Source of the DNA: an uncultured Alphaproteobacteria bacterium
GTDB taxonomy: Bacteria; Pseudomonadota; Alphaproteobacteria; UBA8366; JADFVY01
Direction: 5' to 3'
NCBI GenBank assembly: GCA_947259105.1
Contig: CAMYKU010000062.1
Coordinates: 1-34,862 of the forward strand
DNA: 34,862 nt
The position numbers and the translations under genes are program-made. Shown in pieces: positions 1 through 8,308 of the stretch. Below the pieces are notes generated by a model that was not told where the DNA came from, made no database searches, and saw nothing but the letters and a program-made list of their open reading frames with translations. Position 1 is the stretch's first letter; every line of letters starts with the position of its first letter.

Positions 1-572
1 TCGCGGATGGCGGCGCAGGTGCCAAGGTATCCCGCCGCCGGGGTGCGCACCAGCATGTTGCGCCAGCCGGCGGACTCCTCGGGCCGGCTGCTTCGGAATG
101 CGGCGGAAAGCCAGCGCTCCATGATCGCATCGGCGATCGCTTCGATGCCGTCCCGCGCGATCGCCTCGATGCGCGAGTCCCACAATTCCGCCGTGCCGAT
201 CTTCGCCGCGGTGTCGCAAAGGATCAGGGCGTGCAGGCGCTCCTTCTGCCGGGCCGCCAGCCCCTGGGCGATCAGGCCGCCGACCGACAGGCCGCACAGC
301 ACGACCCGGTCCAGCCGCAGATGGTCGAGCAGGCCGATGAGGTCCGCGATGTGGTCGTCGATGCGGTACGGCGCCGGCGTCGCCTGGCTGAGCCCGTGGC
401 CGCGCTTGTCGTAGCGGACGATCCGGAACCTGTCGGCGAGCAGGGACGCGAGCCGGTCCCAGGTCCGGAAATCCGTGCCCAGCGAATTGGAGAAGACGAG
501 GGTCGGCGCGTCCGGCCGCGGCCCCGTGTCGCTGAAGTGCAGGACGATCCCGTTGATGGCTGAGAATTGCAT
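1..572 (-). CDS. pcaD: 3-oxoadipate enol-lactonase, partial (C-terminus beyond the window)
   Basis: Alpha/beta hydrolase expected to hydrolyse 3-oxoadipate enol-lactone to 3-oxoadipate in the cytoplasmic protocatechuate/beta-ketoadipate pathway. Reading the minus strand from the ATG at 572 gives about 190 residues before the window ends; the family is about 260 aa, so the catalytic Asp and His lie outside. Visible features are the family-typical N-terminus with FSNSLGTDFRTWD (27-39), YDKRGHG (54-60) and the nucleophile elbow GLSVGG with Ser96. A purine-rich GAGAG stretch precedes the start. pobA in the same window supplies protocatechuate, which supports the call. A related enol-lactonase-like hydrolase with another substrate cannot be excluded from the N-terminal part alone, but the fit to PcaD is strong. 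Confidence 0.88.
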   Translation of the reverse strand, partial: MQFSAINGIVLHFSDTGPRPDAPTLVFSNSLGTDFRTWDRLASLLADRFRIVRYDKRGHGLSQATPAPYRIDDHIADLIGLLDHLRLDRVVLCGLSVGGLIAQGLAARQKERLHALILCDTAAKIGTAELWDSRIEAIARDGIEAIADAIMERWLSAAFRSSRPEESAGWRNMLVRTPAAGYLGTCAAIR

Positions 573-650
573 TTGCGTCTCTCGTCTTTGGTCGGGGTCG
601 GATGCTAGCGCACCGTCCGTTCATGTGGAACCGGTTCCCGCCGGTGGCGC

Positions 651-975
651 GAACTCATGCTTCGAGACGGCGCTTCGTGCCTCCCCAGAGCTTGTGAATC
701 TTTCGAATAAGGCGCCGGCGATGCCGGTAAGCATTGTATTTTCCACCCCCTCCCCGACCCTCCCCCATCAAGGGGGAGGGGGAAATTTCCCGCAAAATCG
801 AACCCTCCCCCTTGATGGGGGAGGGTTGGGAGGGGGTGACGCACAGGCGACTTGCCGGCATCGCCGGCGCCGATCACGTGAACGCCGAAAGATTCACAAA
901 CTCTCAGCATGAGGCTCCAACGCTTGTGCCCTCATGCTGAGGAGGGCCAACGGCCCGTCTCGAAGTATGAGGTCG
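651..975. repeat. Three-level nested palindromic repeat
   Basis: This fills most of the 440-bp gap 573-1012, which has no gene. The outer arms (651-684, and 929-975 on the right) belong to a family seen again at 28247-28355 and 34616-34689, with the tag CTCAGCATGAGG. Between them sits a second element with arms 687-705 and 886-904 (18 of 19 bases complementary) and a perfect 17-bp pair 711-727/855-871. At the core is a CCCTCCCCCATC palindrome (745-780 with 802-837). The whole could fold as a long hairpin or cruciform. No coding signal was seen. The arrangement looks like successive insertions of non-autonomous palindromic elements into one another. Confidence 0.75.
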
Positions 976-1012
976 CTCCCGTCCGGCCAACCCCAAGTTA
1001 ACGGAAATCGTT

Positions 1013-2461
1013 CTAGGCCGGGGCCGCGGCGGCTTCAGCCGCCGCGCTCTCGGCGCCGGCAAGCGCCCGCGTGCGCGCCTCGGCAACAAGTGCGGCCGGG
1101 TCGCCTTGCGTCAGCTCGCCGTCGAGGATCGGCGCCACCAGATCGTCGAGAATCCGCTGGTAGTCGGCGCGCCCGCGCTGCGCCGTATCGGAGTATCCCT
1201 TGATCAGCCCGGACAGAAGGACGATCTCGCGGGCCAGCGCCGGGTCGGAGTCCGCGGCGCGGGCCACCAGTTCAAGCCAGCGTTCGATCGCCTTCTGTTC
1301 GACCCCATAGCGGTAGGTCAGGCGGCGCGCGTGGCGCAGCCTCGCCAGCAGCCAGAGCCTCGCATAGCCCCAGACCGTGGTCGACCGCAGCCGCATCCCG
1401 ACATGCAGGCGGCGCAGCCAGCCGGCGTGCCCGGCCAGCCACAAGAGCGGCCGTGCGGCGAGCGCCGGCAGCACGTCGCAGATCTCGTTGATCCCCGGCT
1501 TCAGATACTCGGCCACATGGAACGGTGCGTCGTCCCGCATCCCCAGCTCCTCGCGGATGCGCCGGAAGCGCGCCGGCCGGGCCTTGAGCTGCGCCACCCT
1601 TATCACGTCCTCGTAGCCCATGCGCAGCGCCAGCTCGCGGGCGAGGTCCGCGCACAGCGCCGGGTCGCGCAAGGCGATGGGCTCCAGACGGTCGAGATAG
1701 AGCCTTGCGTACGGCGCGCCCTGATAATCGCTGAGCCGCTCCAGGCCCGCGGCGATCGCCGGCCGCGCGGCCTCGGGGAACGCGGTGGTGATCTCCGGCG
1801 GCGCCGGGGCGGCCTCGGCGGGATGGGGATCGATATCCTTCGCTCCCTCCCGCGCCGCGCCGCAGGCAGCCGCGAAGGCCGCGAGGTTGGGCTCGACCGC
1901 CCTTCCGTCGGCGCGGATGGCGTCCTCGAAGGCGGCGCGGGGGATCGGCAGGAGTTCGGCCCCCGCAAGCGCCCCCAGCATGGCGGCGCCGATCGGCACG
2001 CCGAACCGCCGCGCCAGCGCGTCGAGATCGGCCAGGACCGCCCGCTTGGCGCGGGAGTCGAGCGCCCGCCGGATGGTACCACCGTCGCGCCGCCCGTCGG
2101 TGACCGCGGTCTTCTCCGGCATGGTGAAGACGCGGTGGGTGGAGGCGACGACAATCGTCCGCCCGGGCGTAACGAACCCCCCGGCGACCGCGCGGCCCGC
2201 CTCGATCAGCTCGCTCGCCAGCACCACGTCCACCTGCCCGGCCACCGGCACCAGCGCGAACACCGGCGCCCGCCCGCGCCGGTCCGGTTTCGCGAATTCG
2301 ATGTAATAGGTCGTGGCCCCGGTGCGCTGCGCGACGCCGGGCACGGAGGTCGCCTGGACGGCAAGGCCCTGCGCCCGCGCGGCGGCGACGATCCAGCCGG
2401 TCAGCACCCCGCCGCCCTCGCCGCCCATGGCGTTGATCAGCAGTGTGATGGTATCCGGCAT
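1013..2461 (-). CDS. iorB: Indolepyruvate:ferredoxin oxidoreductase, beta subunit (long form with C-terminal extension)
   Basis: 482-aa protein, the POR-gamma-type subunit of an aryl-pyruvate oxidoreductase that decarboxylates indolepyruvate-like 2-oxo acids to aryl-acetyl-CoA. The first ~190 residues carry the glycine-rich GGEGGGVLTG (13-22) and PGVAQRTGATTYYIEF (41-56) motifs typical of the family. The rest is the long extension found in proteobacterial IorB (known as DUF6537), which makes it more than twice the archaeal length. The ATG at 2461 is preferred over upstream in-frame codons because the glycine-rich strand begins a few residues later; no strong Shine-Dalgarno is visible. Its partner iorA lies upstream on the same strand but is separated by an ArsR/SRPBCC pair and a palindrome, which is unusual. 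The exact substrate is inferred from the family. Confidence 0.85.
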   Translation of the reverse strand: MPDTITLLINAMGGEGGGVLTGWIVAAARAQGLAVQATSVPGVAQRTGATTYYIEFAKPDRRGRAPVFALVPVAGQVDVVLASELIEAGRAVAGGFVTPGRTIVVASTHRVFTMPEKTAVTDGRRDGGTIRRALDSRAKRAVLADLDALARRFGVPIGAAMLGALAGAELLPIPRAAFEDAIRADGRAVEPNLAAFAAACGAAREGAKDIDPHPAEAAPAPPEITTAFPEAARPAIAAGLERLSDYQGAPYARLYLDRLEPIALRDPALCADLARELALRMGYEDVIRVAQLKARPARFRRIREELGMRDDAPFHVAEYLKPGINEICDVLPALAARPLLWLAGHAGWLRRLHVGMRLRSTTVWGYARLWLLARLRHARRLTYRYGVEQKAIERWLELVARAADSDPALAREIVLLSGLIKGYSDTAQRGRADYQRILDDLVAPILDGELTQGDPAALVAEARTRALAGAESAAAEAAAAPA

Positions 2462-2719
2462 CCAGACCCCGCCCCGGGTTTCGTCACTGTTTTCTTTGGC
2501 GTCCGCCGGGCCGAATGCAAACCCCGGCCCGGCCGCCTCCCGACCGGAGCAAAACACAGGGGCGGGGAAACGACAATATGTTCCGGTGGTGGGGGATGCC
2601 GCGGGCACGGCCGGGATTGCCGTGGCGACCCGCGCCTCGCGATGACGGGAGAGGGCCTGTCGAAGGCCGGGCCAGACACTCAAACCATCCGGGCCAGAAG
2701 TCCGGAAACGCGCACCACA

Positions 2720-3226
2720 CTAGGTATTCGCGGCCTGCAACTCTGCAAACAGCTCGTCCAGTATTGCGTAACCGCTTTCCCATCCCTTGCCCATATTGCT
2801 CACGGCGCCGGCAAAACAGGCAATCTCGGCATCGCTCGCTTCGAAAGGCGCCCAGGTCAGCCGGACCCTGGTCCCGGAGCCCTCGTCCTCAAATGTCACG
2901 GTTGTCAAAAGGACACGGGGCCAGTCCGGCATCTTTGGATTCGATACGGTGTTCCACTCCGAATCGGTTGCGGAGTGGTGATGCCAGACGAGCCGCTCCA
3001 GCGGTGCTATTTCTTTGAAAACAACTTTACTGAGCATGGAGTTTTCGCCCCATTTCATCTCGTTGAGCCACATCCCGCCGGGTTTCAAATCGAATTTGTG
3101 GATGATCGTTTCCACGTTCGGGCCATACCAGCGCGATAGCAGGTCAGGATCGGTCCAGGCGCGCCAAACCATTTCGCGGGGCGCGTCGAACACGCGGTCA
3201 AGTATATATTCCGGTAATTCACTCAC
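2720..3226 (-). CDS. SRPBCC-domain protein of the AHSA1 family
   Basis: 168-aa single-domain START-like/AHSA1 protein. The early motif VFDAPREMVWRAWTDPDLL followed by RWYGP, and a mid-domain FKEIAPLERLVW, are typical of ArsR-linked AHSA1 proteins. The domain forms a hydrophobic ligand cavity; the ligand is not known here. The GTG at 3226 is chosen because a GGAG-rich Shine-Dalgarno lies just upstream and the family N-terminus follows directly. The gene overlaps the 3' end of the upstream arsR by 8 bp, so the two are translationally coupled. ArsR-AHSA1 pairs are common in proteobacteria; the unusual point is their place between iorA and iorB. Confidence 0.85.
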   Translation of the reverse strand: MSELPEYILDRVFDAPREMVWRAWTDPDLLSRWYGPNVETIIHKFDLKPGGMWLNEMKWGENSMLSKVVFKEIAPLERLVWHHHSATDSEWNTVSNPKMPDWPRVLLTTVTFEDEGSGTRVRLTWAPFEASDAEIACFAGAVSNMGKGWESGYAILDELFAELQAANT

Positions 3227-3590
3227 TGTCTGTCTCCTTCTCCTTGGCAAGTTTCATACTGAGAAGGACATCATCCAGCTGGTCGAAGCTCGTCCCCCAG
3301 AAAACCTTGAATTCGTTCAGCCAGTCGACAGCAACCGCCATCTTTTCGGCCTTCAGTCTCGCAGGGCGGCGCTGTTCATCCACGTCGCGCTCAATCAACC
3401 CGGCCCGCTCAAGCACTTTCAGGTGCCGTGATACCGCGGGTTGACTCATGTCAAACGGTGCCGCGATCTCGTTTACCGAAGCCTGGCCATCCGCAAGCCG
3501 CGACAGGATCGCCCGCCGCGTCGGATCAGCCAGCGCCGCAAAGATGGCGTCGAGATTCGATTGTGTATTTATATAACCAGTTTCTTCCAT
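3219..3590 (-). CDS. ArsR-family winged-helix transcriptional regulator
   Basis: 123-aa DNA-binding protein. It has the ArsR start ALADPTRRAILSRLADG, then helix-turn-helix residues in SVNEIAAPFDMSQPAVSRHL, a wing around RDVDEQRRPARL, and a short C-terminal helix. There is no CxC metal-binding pair, so it is more likely a non-metal sensor of the kind paired with AHSA1 proteins. The ATG at 3590 is the natural start; reading further upstream runs into the palindrome region. An AT-rich perfect inverted repeat spans the start codon (3568-3609) and suggests autoregulation. It is coupled to the SRPBCC gene by an 8-bp overlap. Local base composition is AT-richer than in the neighbouring genes. Confidence 0.88.
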   Translation of the reverse strand: MEETGYINTQSNLDAIFAALADPTRRAILSRLADGQASVNEIAAPFDMSQPAVSRHLKVLERAGLIERDVDEQRRPARLKAEKMAVAVDWLNEFKVFWGTSFDQLDDVLLSMKLAKEKETDSE

Positions 3591-3609
3591 AACTGTATAG
3601 TTATATAAA
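3568..3609 (-). promoter_or_regulatory. Probable ArsR operator overlapping the arsR start codon
   Basis: A perfect 10-bp inverted repeat TTTATATAAC (3568-3577) / GTTATATAAA (3600-3609) encloses the arsR ATG. A second, smaller inverted repeat ATAACT-4-AGTTAT lies inside at 3589-3604. A TTGACA-like hexamer is read on the minus strand at 3620-3625. The region is AT-rich in a GC-rich genome. Autorepression of the arsR-AHSA1 pair is inferred from position and symmetry; it has not been shown. Confidence 0.55.
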
Positions 3610-3680
3610 CAACCGGTCGTGTCAACAGGATCTAAATCAACCCGAACCCAGGGACCGTTCTGGGCGTCAATCCGGCCATC

Positions 3681-3776
3681 CCCCTCACCCAACCCTCTCC
3701 CACCAGGGGAGAGGGCTTATCTTCGAGGCGGCACGATGGAACCCTCTCCCCTTGCGGGAGAGGGCAGGGTGAGGGG
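3681..3776. repeat. Palindromic intergenic repeat (CCCTCTCCC type)
   Basis: Long imperfect inverted repeat in the ~290-bp gap between iorA and arsR. The left arm contains CCCTCACCCAACCCTCTCCC and the right arm contains its complement ending GGGTGAGGGG, with smaller hairpins inside each arm. It is related in design, but not identical in sequence, to the CCCTCCCCCATC palindrome at 745-837. Such elements are common between alphaproteobacterial genes and may act as terminators or be non-autonomous mobile DNA. No gene is seen in this gap. Confidence 0.65.
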
Positions 3777-3877
3777 CCGCGGCGCAGGCCGGTGGGATCG
3801 GGTGCTGAAACCCGCAGAAAACGCCGGTGCATGGGGTTGTTCCACACGGCAGGGGCCGGAGGCCGCCCCCAGCCCCC

Positions 3878-5989
3878 TCAAACCGTCCGCGCCAGCCAGC
3901 CGATCACGGTGCGGCGGAGGCGGTGCACCAGCCGGTCCCACAGCCCCGGATTGTGGATGCGCGCGGCGCGGTAGAAGGACGGGCAGAGCACGGCGGCGTG
4001 GGCCATCTCCCCGCACAGCCCGCAGTCGACGCAATCCTGCGTCACGTGGCTCACCGGCTGGTCGCGCAGCGGGTCCGGGTTGGGCGCGACGGTGAGCGAC
4101 GGGCAGCCGGAGAGGCGGATGCAGGCGTGGTCGCCGGTGCACAGGTCGGCGTCGATGCCGTAGCGCGCGGCCTCGACGCGTCCGCCCTCGGCGATCCGCC
4201 AGTCATCCGCCGCCTTTTCCCGGCGCCTTCTTGCCAGCATGCATTCGCCGTCGGCGATGATGACCTTGAGGCCCTTTTGCGCGCTGGTGAAGGCTTCGCG
4301 CAGCGTCTTGACCATCGCCTCGACGCCATAGGTCCGCAACGTCTTCAGCCAGGTCACGCCCAGCGCCTTGAGCGTGCGCTCGATGTCCATGGAAGGCGCC
4401 TTGCCGCCGCCGGGGATATCCTGCTGGCCGGTCGCCGCGGCGTAGCCGTTCTGCATGATCACCAGGACCCCGTCGCCGTCGTTGAACAGGTTGCCGGCGA
4501 CACCGGTCTGCAGCCCGTTGTGCCAGAAGCCGCCGTCGCCCATCACCGCCAGGGTCCGGCGCTGCTGGATCGGGCCGACGGCCGCCGCGCTGGCCAGCGA
4601 CATGCCGTAGCCGAGGATCGAGTTGCCCATGCCGAAGGGCGCGAAGGTGGCGAAGGCGTGGCAGCCGATGTCGGCGGCGACGTGGACCCGGCCGATCTCG
4701 CGCTCGACCAGCTTGACGGCGCCGAAGACCGGGCGCTCCGGGCAGCCGGTGCAGAAGGTCGGCTCGCGCGGCGGCGGCGGCGGGCCGTCGAAGGCTGCCC
4801 GTCCGGCGGCGACGGCCTGATCGATCCCGTCGGCCAGCGCCTGGATCCGGGCCGATGAGTCGGGTCCGTGCGCCGCGAGGAATTCGGCGAGGCCGCGCGC
4901 CACCACCTCGCCGGTGTATTCGCCGGCGCCTTCGAACATGTCCTTGCCGCGAACGGCGGCCGCGGTCCCGGCGCGCACCAGGATCTGCAGGACCTGCTGC
5001 TCGATGAATTCGGGATAGCCTTCCTCCAGCACCAGCACCGCGTCCTTGCCGCGGCAGAACGCCTCGATCTCGTCGGGGACCAGCGGATAGGTCACGTTGA
5101 GAACCAGGAGATCGAGCTTCGACTTGCCGTAGGGGTCCGCAAGCCCGGCCAGGGCAAGCTGGCGGATTACCGTGTTGTACAGCCCGCCCTGCAGGATCAG
5201 GCCGACGCCGCCGGTCTTGCCCTTGATATGCTCGTTCAGTTTGTGCCGGCGGATATAGTCCCGGGCGGCGGGAATCCGGACGCTGCGCTTGTCGCGCTCC
5301 TGCCCGAAGGTGACCGGCGGATGCGAGAGGCGCTCGTAGAGGAACGGCGCGGGCTCGACAAGCTTCTGCCGGGCGCTGATCGCGGGCGCGACGTTGTCCC
5401 TGGCCGTGAACTCCCCCTGCAGGTGGCAGGCGCGGATGCGCAGCTGCAGGAAGGCCGGCGCGTGCGATGCCTCCGACAGCGCGAATCCGTGCTCCACCAT
5501 GTTGACGATGGTGGTGAGGTCCGGCTTCGGGTCGAGCAGCCAGATCGTCGATTTGAGCGCGAACGCGTAGGTGCGCTCCTGGATGACGCTGGCGCCGTCG
5601 CCGTAATCCTCGCCGACGACGACCAGGGCACCGCCCTGCACGCCGGCCGAGGCGAGGTTCGACAGCGCGTCGGACGCGACGTTGCTGCCGACGATCGACT
5701 TCCAGGTCACCGCGCCGCGCACCGGATAGTTGATCGACGCCGCCAGCATCGCCGCCGCCGCGGCCTCGTTCGCGCAGGCCTCGACATGCACGCCGAGCTC
5801 GCCGAGGTCATCCCGCGCCGAGACCATGACGTCCAGCAGGTGCGAGACCGGCGCGCCCTGGTAGCCGCCGACATAGGCGACCCCGGACTGCAGCAGCGCC
5901 TTGGTGACGGCAAGGATGCCCTCGCCGCGGAAGGTCTCGCCCGCGCCGAGCTTCAGCTTGCCGATTTCCGATGCGAAGCTGCGTTCCAT
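3878..5989 (-). CDS. iorA: Indolepyruvate:ferredoxin oxidoreductase, alpha subunit (TPP-binding, with ferredoxin-like tail)
   Basis: 703-aa thiamine-diphosphate and iron-sulfur subunit that decarboxylates aryl-pyruvates such as indolepyruvate to the aryl-acetyl-CoA, passing electrons to ferredoxin. N-terminal pyrimidine-type domain with GGYQGAPVSHLLDVM near residues 41-55; FCTGCPERP (412-420); TPP motif MGDGGFWHNG starting at Met483; C-terminal cysteine-rich tail with C617, C623, C629, C653, C656, C659 and C669, followed by the CPSF motif. It starts 3 bp after the stop of the upstream thioesterase gene and is probably in one operon with it and the TRAP genes. Its partner iorB lies beyond an ArsR/SRPBCC pair. 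In some proteobacteria the two subunits are one fused protein. Confidence 0.9.
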   Translation of the reverse strand: MERSFASEIGKLKLGAGETFRGEGILAVTKALLQSGVAYVGGYQGAPVSHLLDVMVSARDDLGELGVHVEACANEAAAAAMLAASINYPVRGAVTWKSIVGSNVASDALSNLASAGVQGGALVVVGEDYGDGASVIQERTYAFALKSTIWLLDPKPDLTTIVNMVEHGFALSEASHAPAFLQLRIRACHLQGEFTARDNVAPAISARQKLVEPAPFLYERLSHPPVTFGQERDKRSVRIPAARDYIRRHKLNEHIKGKTGGVGLILQGGLYNTVIRQLALAGLADPYGKSKLDLLVLNVTYPLVPDEIEAFCRGKDAVLVLEEGYPEFIEQQVLQILVRAGTAAAVRGKDMFEGAGEYTGEVVARGLAEFLAAHGPDSSARIQALADGIDQAVAAGRAAFDGPPPPPREPTFCTGCPERPVFGAVKLVEREIGRVHVAADIGCHAFATFAPFGMGNSILGYGMSLASAAAVGPIQQRRTLAVMGDGGFWHNGLQTGVAGNLFNDGDGVLVIMQNGYAAATGQQDIPGGGKAPSMDIERTLKALGVTWLKTLRTYGVEAMVKTLREAFTSAQKGLKVIIADGECMLARRRREKAADDWRIAEGGRVEAARYGIDADLCTGDHACIRLSGCPSLTVAPNPDPLRDQPVSHVTQDCVDCGLCGEMAHAAVLCPSFYRAARIHNPGLWDRLVHRLRRTVIGWLARTV

Positions 5990-5992
5990 GGC

Positions 5993-6430
5993 CTAGTCGC
6001 GCGCCGCAAAGCGTTGTTTGATGTCGTCCGGCACCGGCACGGCGCGCAGGCCCTTCGGCGCGTCCGGATCGCGTTCGACCCAGGCGCGGATCTCCCGGCC
6101 TTCGACCGACAGCACGTCGCCGTTGAAGATCCGGTGGCCGACGACGAAGGAGGTGTTGCGCCATTCCTCGATGCCGCTGGTCACGGTGACGACGTCGCCG
6201 AACCGGACCGGGGCGAGGAAGGTCGCCTGCGCATCGAGCAGCGGCACGCCGACGGTGTCCCGCTCCTTGATCAGCAGGTGGAACGGCAGGCCGACCGCAT
6301 CGAACAGCATGTGGGCGCCCTTGTTGAACCAGCGGAAGAAGTTCGGGTAGTAGACGATGTCCGCGGGGTCGCAGTCGCCCCATTCGATCTCGATCCGGAT
6401 GCTGTTGGTGAACATCTGCGCCCCCGTCAT
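5993..6430 (-). CDS. Acyl-CoA thioesterase of the 4-hydroxybenzoyl-CoA thioesterase type
   Basis: 145-aa hotdog-fold thioesterase. The signature GDCDPADIVYYPNFFRWF (18-35) places Asp21 where the catalytic Asp17 of Pseudomonas 4-hydroxybenzoyl-CoA thioesterase sits. The ATG at 6430 overlaps the dctM stop (ATGA), and iorA begins 3 bp after this gene's stop, so the three genes are tightly coupled. A plausible role is hydrolysis of the aryl-acyl-CoA made by IorAB or of an imported aromatic acid's CoA ester; this is inferred from position. A longer open frame continues upstream, but it overlaps dctM and has no family similarity there. Confidence 0.85.
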   Translation of the reverse strand: MTGAQMFTNSIRIEIEWGDCDPADIVYYPNFFRWFNKGAHMLFDAVGLPFHLLIKERDTVGVPLLDAQATFLAPVRFGDVVTVTSGIEEWRNTSFVVGHRIFNGDVLSVEGREIRAWVERDPDAPKGLRAVPVPDDIKQRFAARD

Positions 6431-7746
6431 TTCAGCAGGTGCGGCAGCCACAGGGTCAGCGCCGGGAACAGGATCAGCAGCGCGACCCGGATGGCATCGG
6501 AGGCAAGGAACGGCAGCACGCCCATGAAGGTCTCCTTCAGCCGCACGTTCGGCGCCATCGAGTTGATAACGAAGACGTTGAGGCCGACCGGCGGCGTGAT
6601 CAGCCCGACCTCGACGACGATCAGCACGATGATGCCGAACCACATCTTAAGGTCGGCCTCGGGCATGCCGAAGTCCAGCCCGGCGATCACCGGCCAGAAC
6701 ACCGGCACGGTCAGCAGGATCATCGCCAGGCTGTCCATCACGCAGCCGAGCACCAGGTAGATCGCGATGATCACCAGCAGGATCGTGATCGGCGGCAGGG
6801 TGCTGGCGCCGATCCACTCGGCCAGTTCGATGGGCATGCGCGAGAAGCCGAGGAAGGCGTTGAAGAAGTCGGCGCCCATCAGGATCATGAAGATCATGCC
6901 GGTGGAGATCGCGGCGCCCCTGACGCAGTCGATGAATCCCGCAAGCCGGAGGCCGCCGCGCCATATGGCGATGATCGCGGTGCCGAAGGCGCCGAAGGCC
7001 GCGCCTTCGGTCGGCGTGAAGACCCCGGCATAGATGCCGCCGATAACCACCGCGAAGATCAGGATCACCGGCCAGGTCTGGACCACCGCCCGGATGCGCT
7101 CGTCCCGTCCCGCGCGGTGGCCGACCGGCCCGGCTTCGGGCCGCACCCGGACATAGACGGAAATCGCCAGCATGTAGCCGGCGGCGGCCAGGATCCCCGG
7201 GATCAGCGCGGCCTGGAACATGGTGACGATGTTGCCCTCGACCGCGATGGCGAAGATCACCAGCACCACCGACGGCGGGATCAGGATGCCCAGCGTGCCG
7301 CCCGCGGCCAGGGCGCCGGTCGCCAGCGCGCCGGAATAGTTGTAGCGCTTGAGCTCCGGCAGCGCGACCTGGGCCATGGTCGCGGCGGTCGCCAGCGACG
7401 AGCCGCAGATCGCCCCGAATCCGGCGCAGCCGCCGACCGCCGCCATGGCGACGCCGCCCTTGCGATGGCCGAGATAGGTGTTCGCGGCCTCGAACAGGGC
7501 GCGGCTGAGGCCCGCCTTGCTGGCGAACTGGCTCATCAGCAGGAACATCGGCACGACCGACAGGTCGTAATTGGAGAATGCGTAATAGACCGACGACTTG
7601 GCGTAGCTGAGCAGCGGCATCCAGCCGTTCAGCGAGACATAGCCGCCGACGCCGACGGCGATCATGGCGACCGCCACCGGCACCCGGATGACCAGCAGCA
7701 GCAGCAGGATCGCGATCCCCAGAAAGGCGATCTCGAAACTGCTCAT
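6427..7746 (-). CDS. dctM: TRAP transporter large permease, DctM type
   Basis: 439-aa polytopic inner-membrane protein, the normal size for DctM, with about 12 hydrophobic segments. It begins with MSSFEIAFLGIAILLLLLVI and carries the family regions around GCAGFGAICGSSLATAATM and the later FTPTEGAAFGAFG. It couples sodium-ion influx to uptake of the substrate delivered by the DctP protein. The ATG at 7746 overlaps the dctQ stop by 4 bp (ATGA), and its own stop overlaps the thioesterase start, so dctQ, dctM and the thioesterase are read as one unit. The substrate is unknown. Neighbouring aromatic-acid genes suggest an aromatic or aryl-carboxylic acid rather than C4-dicarboxylates. Confidence 0.9.
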   Translation of the reverse strand: MSSFEIAFLGIAILLLLLVIRVPVAVAMIAVGVGGYVSLNGWMPLLSYAKSSVYYAFSNYDLSVVPMFLLMSQFASKAGLSRALFEAANTYLGHRKGGVAMAAVGGCAGFGAICGSSLATAATMAQVALPELKRYNYSGALATGALAAGGTLGILIPPSVVLVIFAIAVEGNIVTMFQAALIPGILAAAGYMLAISVYVRVRPEAGPVGHRAGRDERIRAVVQTWPVILIFAVVIGGIYAGVFTPTEGAAFGAFGTAIIAIWRGGLRLAGFIDCVRGAAISTGMIFMILMGADFFNAFLGFSRMPIELAEWIGASTLPPITILLVIIAIYLVLGCVMDSLAMILLTVPVFWPVIAGLDFGMPEADLKMWFGIIVLIVVEVGLITPPVGLNVFVINSMAPNVRLKETFMGVLPFLASDAIRVALLILFPALTLWLPHLLK

Positions 7747-8261
7747 CGGGCGATTTCCCGGAAATCGCGGACCGCTGTGTAGAGGCAGGACGCCGCGAGC
7801 AGGGCCAGCGCCAGCACGGCGACCGGAAACACCGGCCAGATCGGCAGGGCCAGAATGTACGAGACCTCGTTGTACCGGTGCATGTCGAGCCCACCCTGGG
7901 CCATCCGCCACGACAGCACGCCGGCGATCGCCGCCAGCAGCAGCCCGCTCGCCCCGTCGAAAAAGACCTGGACCTTGCGTGGCGCCCAGGACAGGAACAG
8001 GTCGACCACGACGTTGCCGCGCTGCAGGTGGCAGTAGGGCAGGAACAGGAACACCGCGATCGCGGTCCCCATGGTCACCAGCTCGAAATCGCCGGGAACC
8101 GGCGCCGAGAACAGATAGCGCCCGAGCACGCTGACCACCGACATCACCGTCAGCGCCGCCATCAGGAAGCCGCCGGCGAGGATCAGGACATAAGCGCAAT
8201 AAAACAGGGCACGGCCCACCGGATCGGCCGGCCGCACGGCGTCGGTACTGGTTTCAGCCAT
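7743..8261 (-). CDS. dctQ: TRAP transporter small permease, DctQ type
   Basis: 172-aa membrane protein with four predicted transmembrane segments, about 18-46, 58-78, 98-120 and 136-162. The motif GDFELVTMGTAIAVFLFLPY followed by CHLQRGNVVVD is typical of DctQ. It forms the membrane complex with DctM. The ATG at 8261 has an AGAGGGG Shine-Dalgarno immediately upstream. The 3' end overlaps dctM by 4 bp, and dctP ends 47 bp upstream on the same strand, giving the usual P-Q-M order. Confidence 0.9.
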   Translation of the reverse strand: MAETSTDAVRPADPVGRALFYCAYVLILAGGFLMAALTVMSVVSVLGRYLFSAPVPGDFELVTMGTAIAVFLFLPYCHLQRGNVVVDLFLSWAPRKVQVFFDGASGLLLAAIAGVLSWRMAQGGLDMHRYNEVSYILALPIWPVFPVAVLALALLAASCLYTAVRDFREIAR

Positions 8262-8308
8262 ACCCCTCTGTTATCCGAGCGGCTGGATCGAACGCGATTC
8301 CCGGCCCG

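Noticed and set aside
734-940. Short open frames within the palindromes at 600-940
   Set aside because: They exist only because the palindromes lack stops; the translations are Pro/Gly/Arg repeats with no start signal.
1106-3139. Long plus-strand open frame of 677 codons over iorB and the AHSA1 gene
   Set aside because: Low-complexity Arg/Pro/Gly-rich translation with no family motif, antisense to two well-supported genes; a shadow of high-GC codon use.
4868-6760. Long plus-strand open frame of 630 codons opposite iorA, the thioesterase and dctM
   Set aside because: Antisense to recognised genes, with composition typical of GC-rich reverse-strand frames and no ribosome-binding site.
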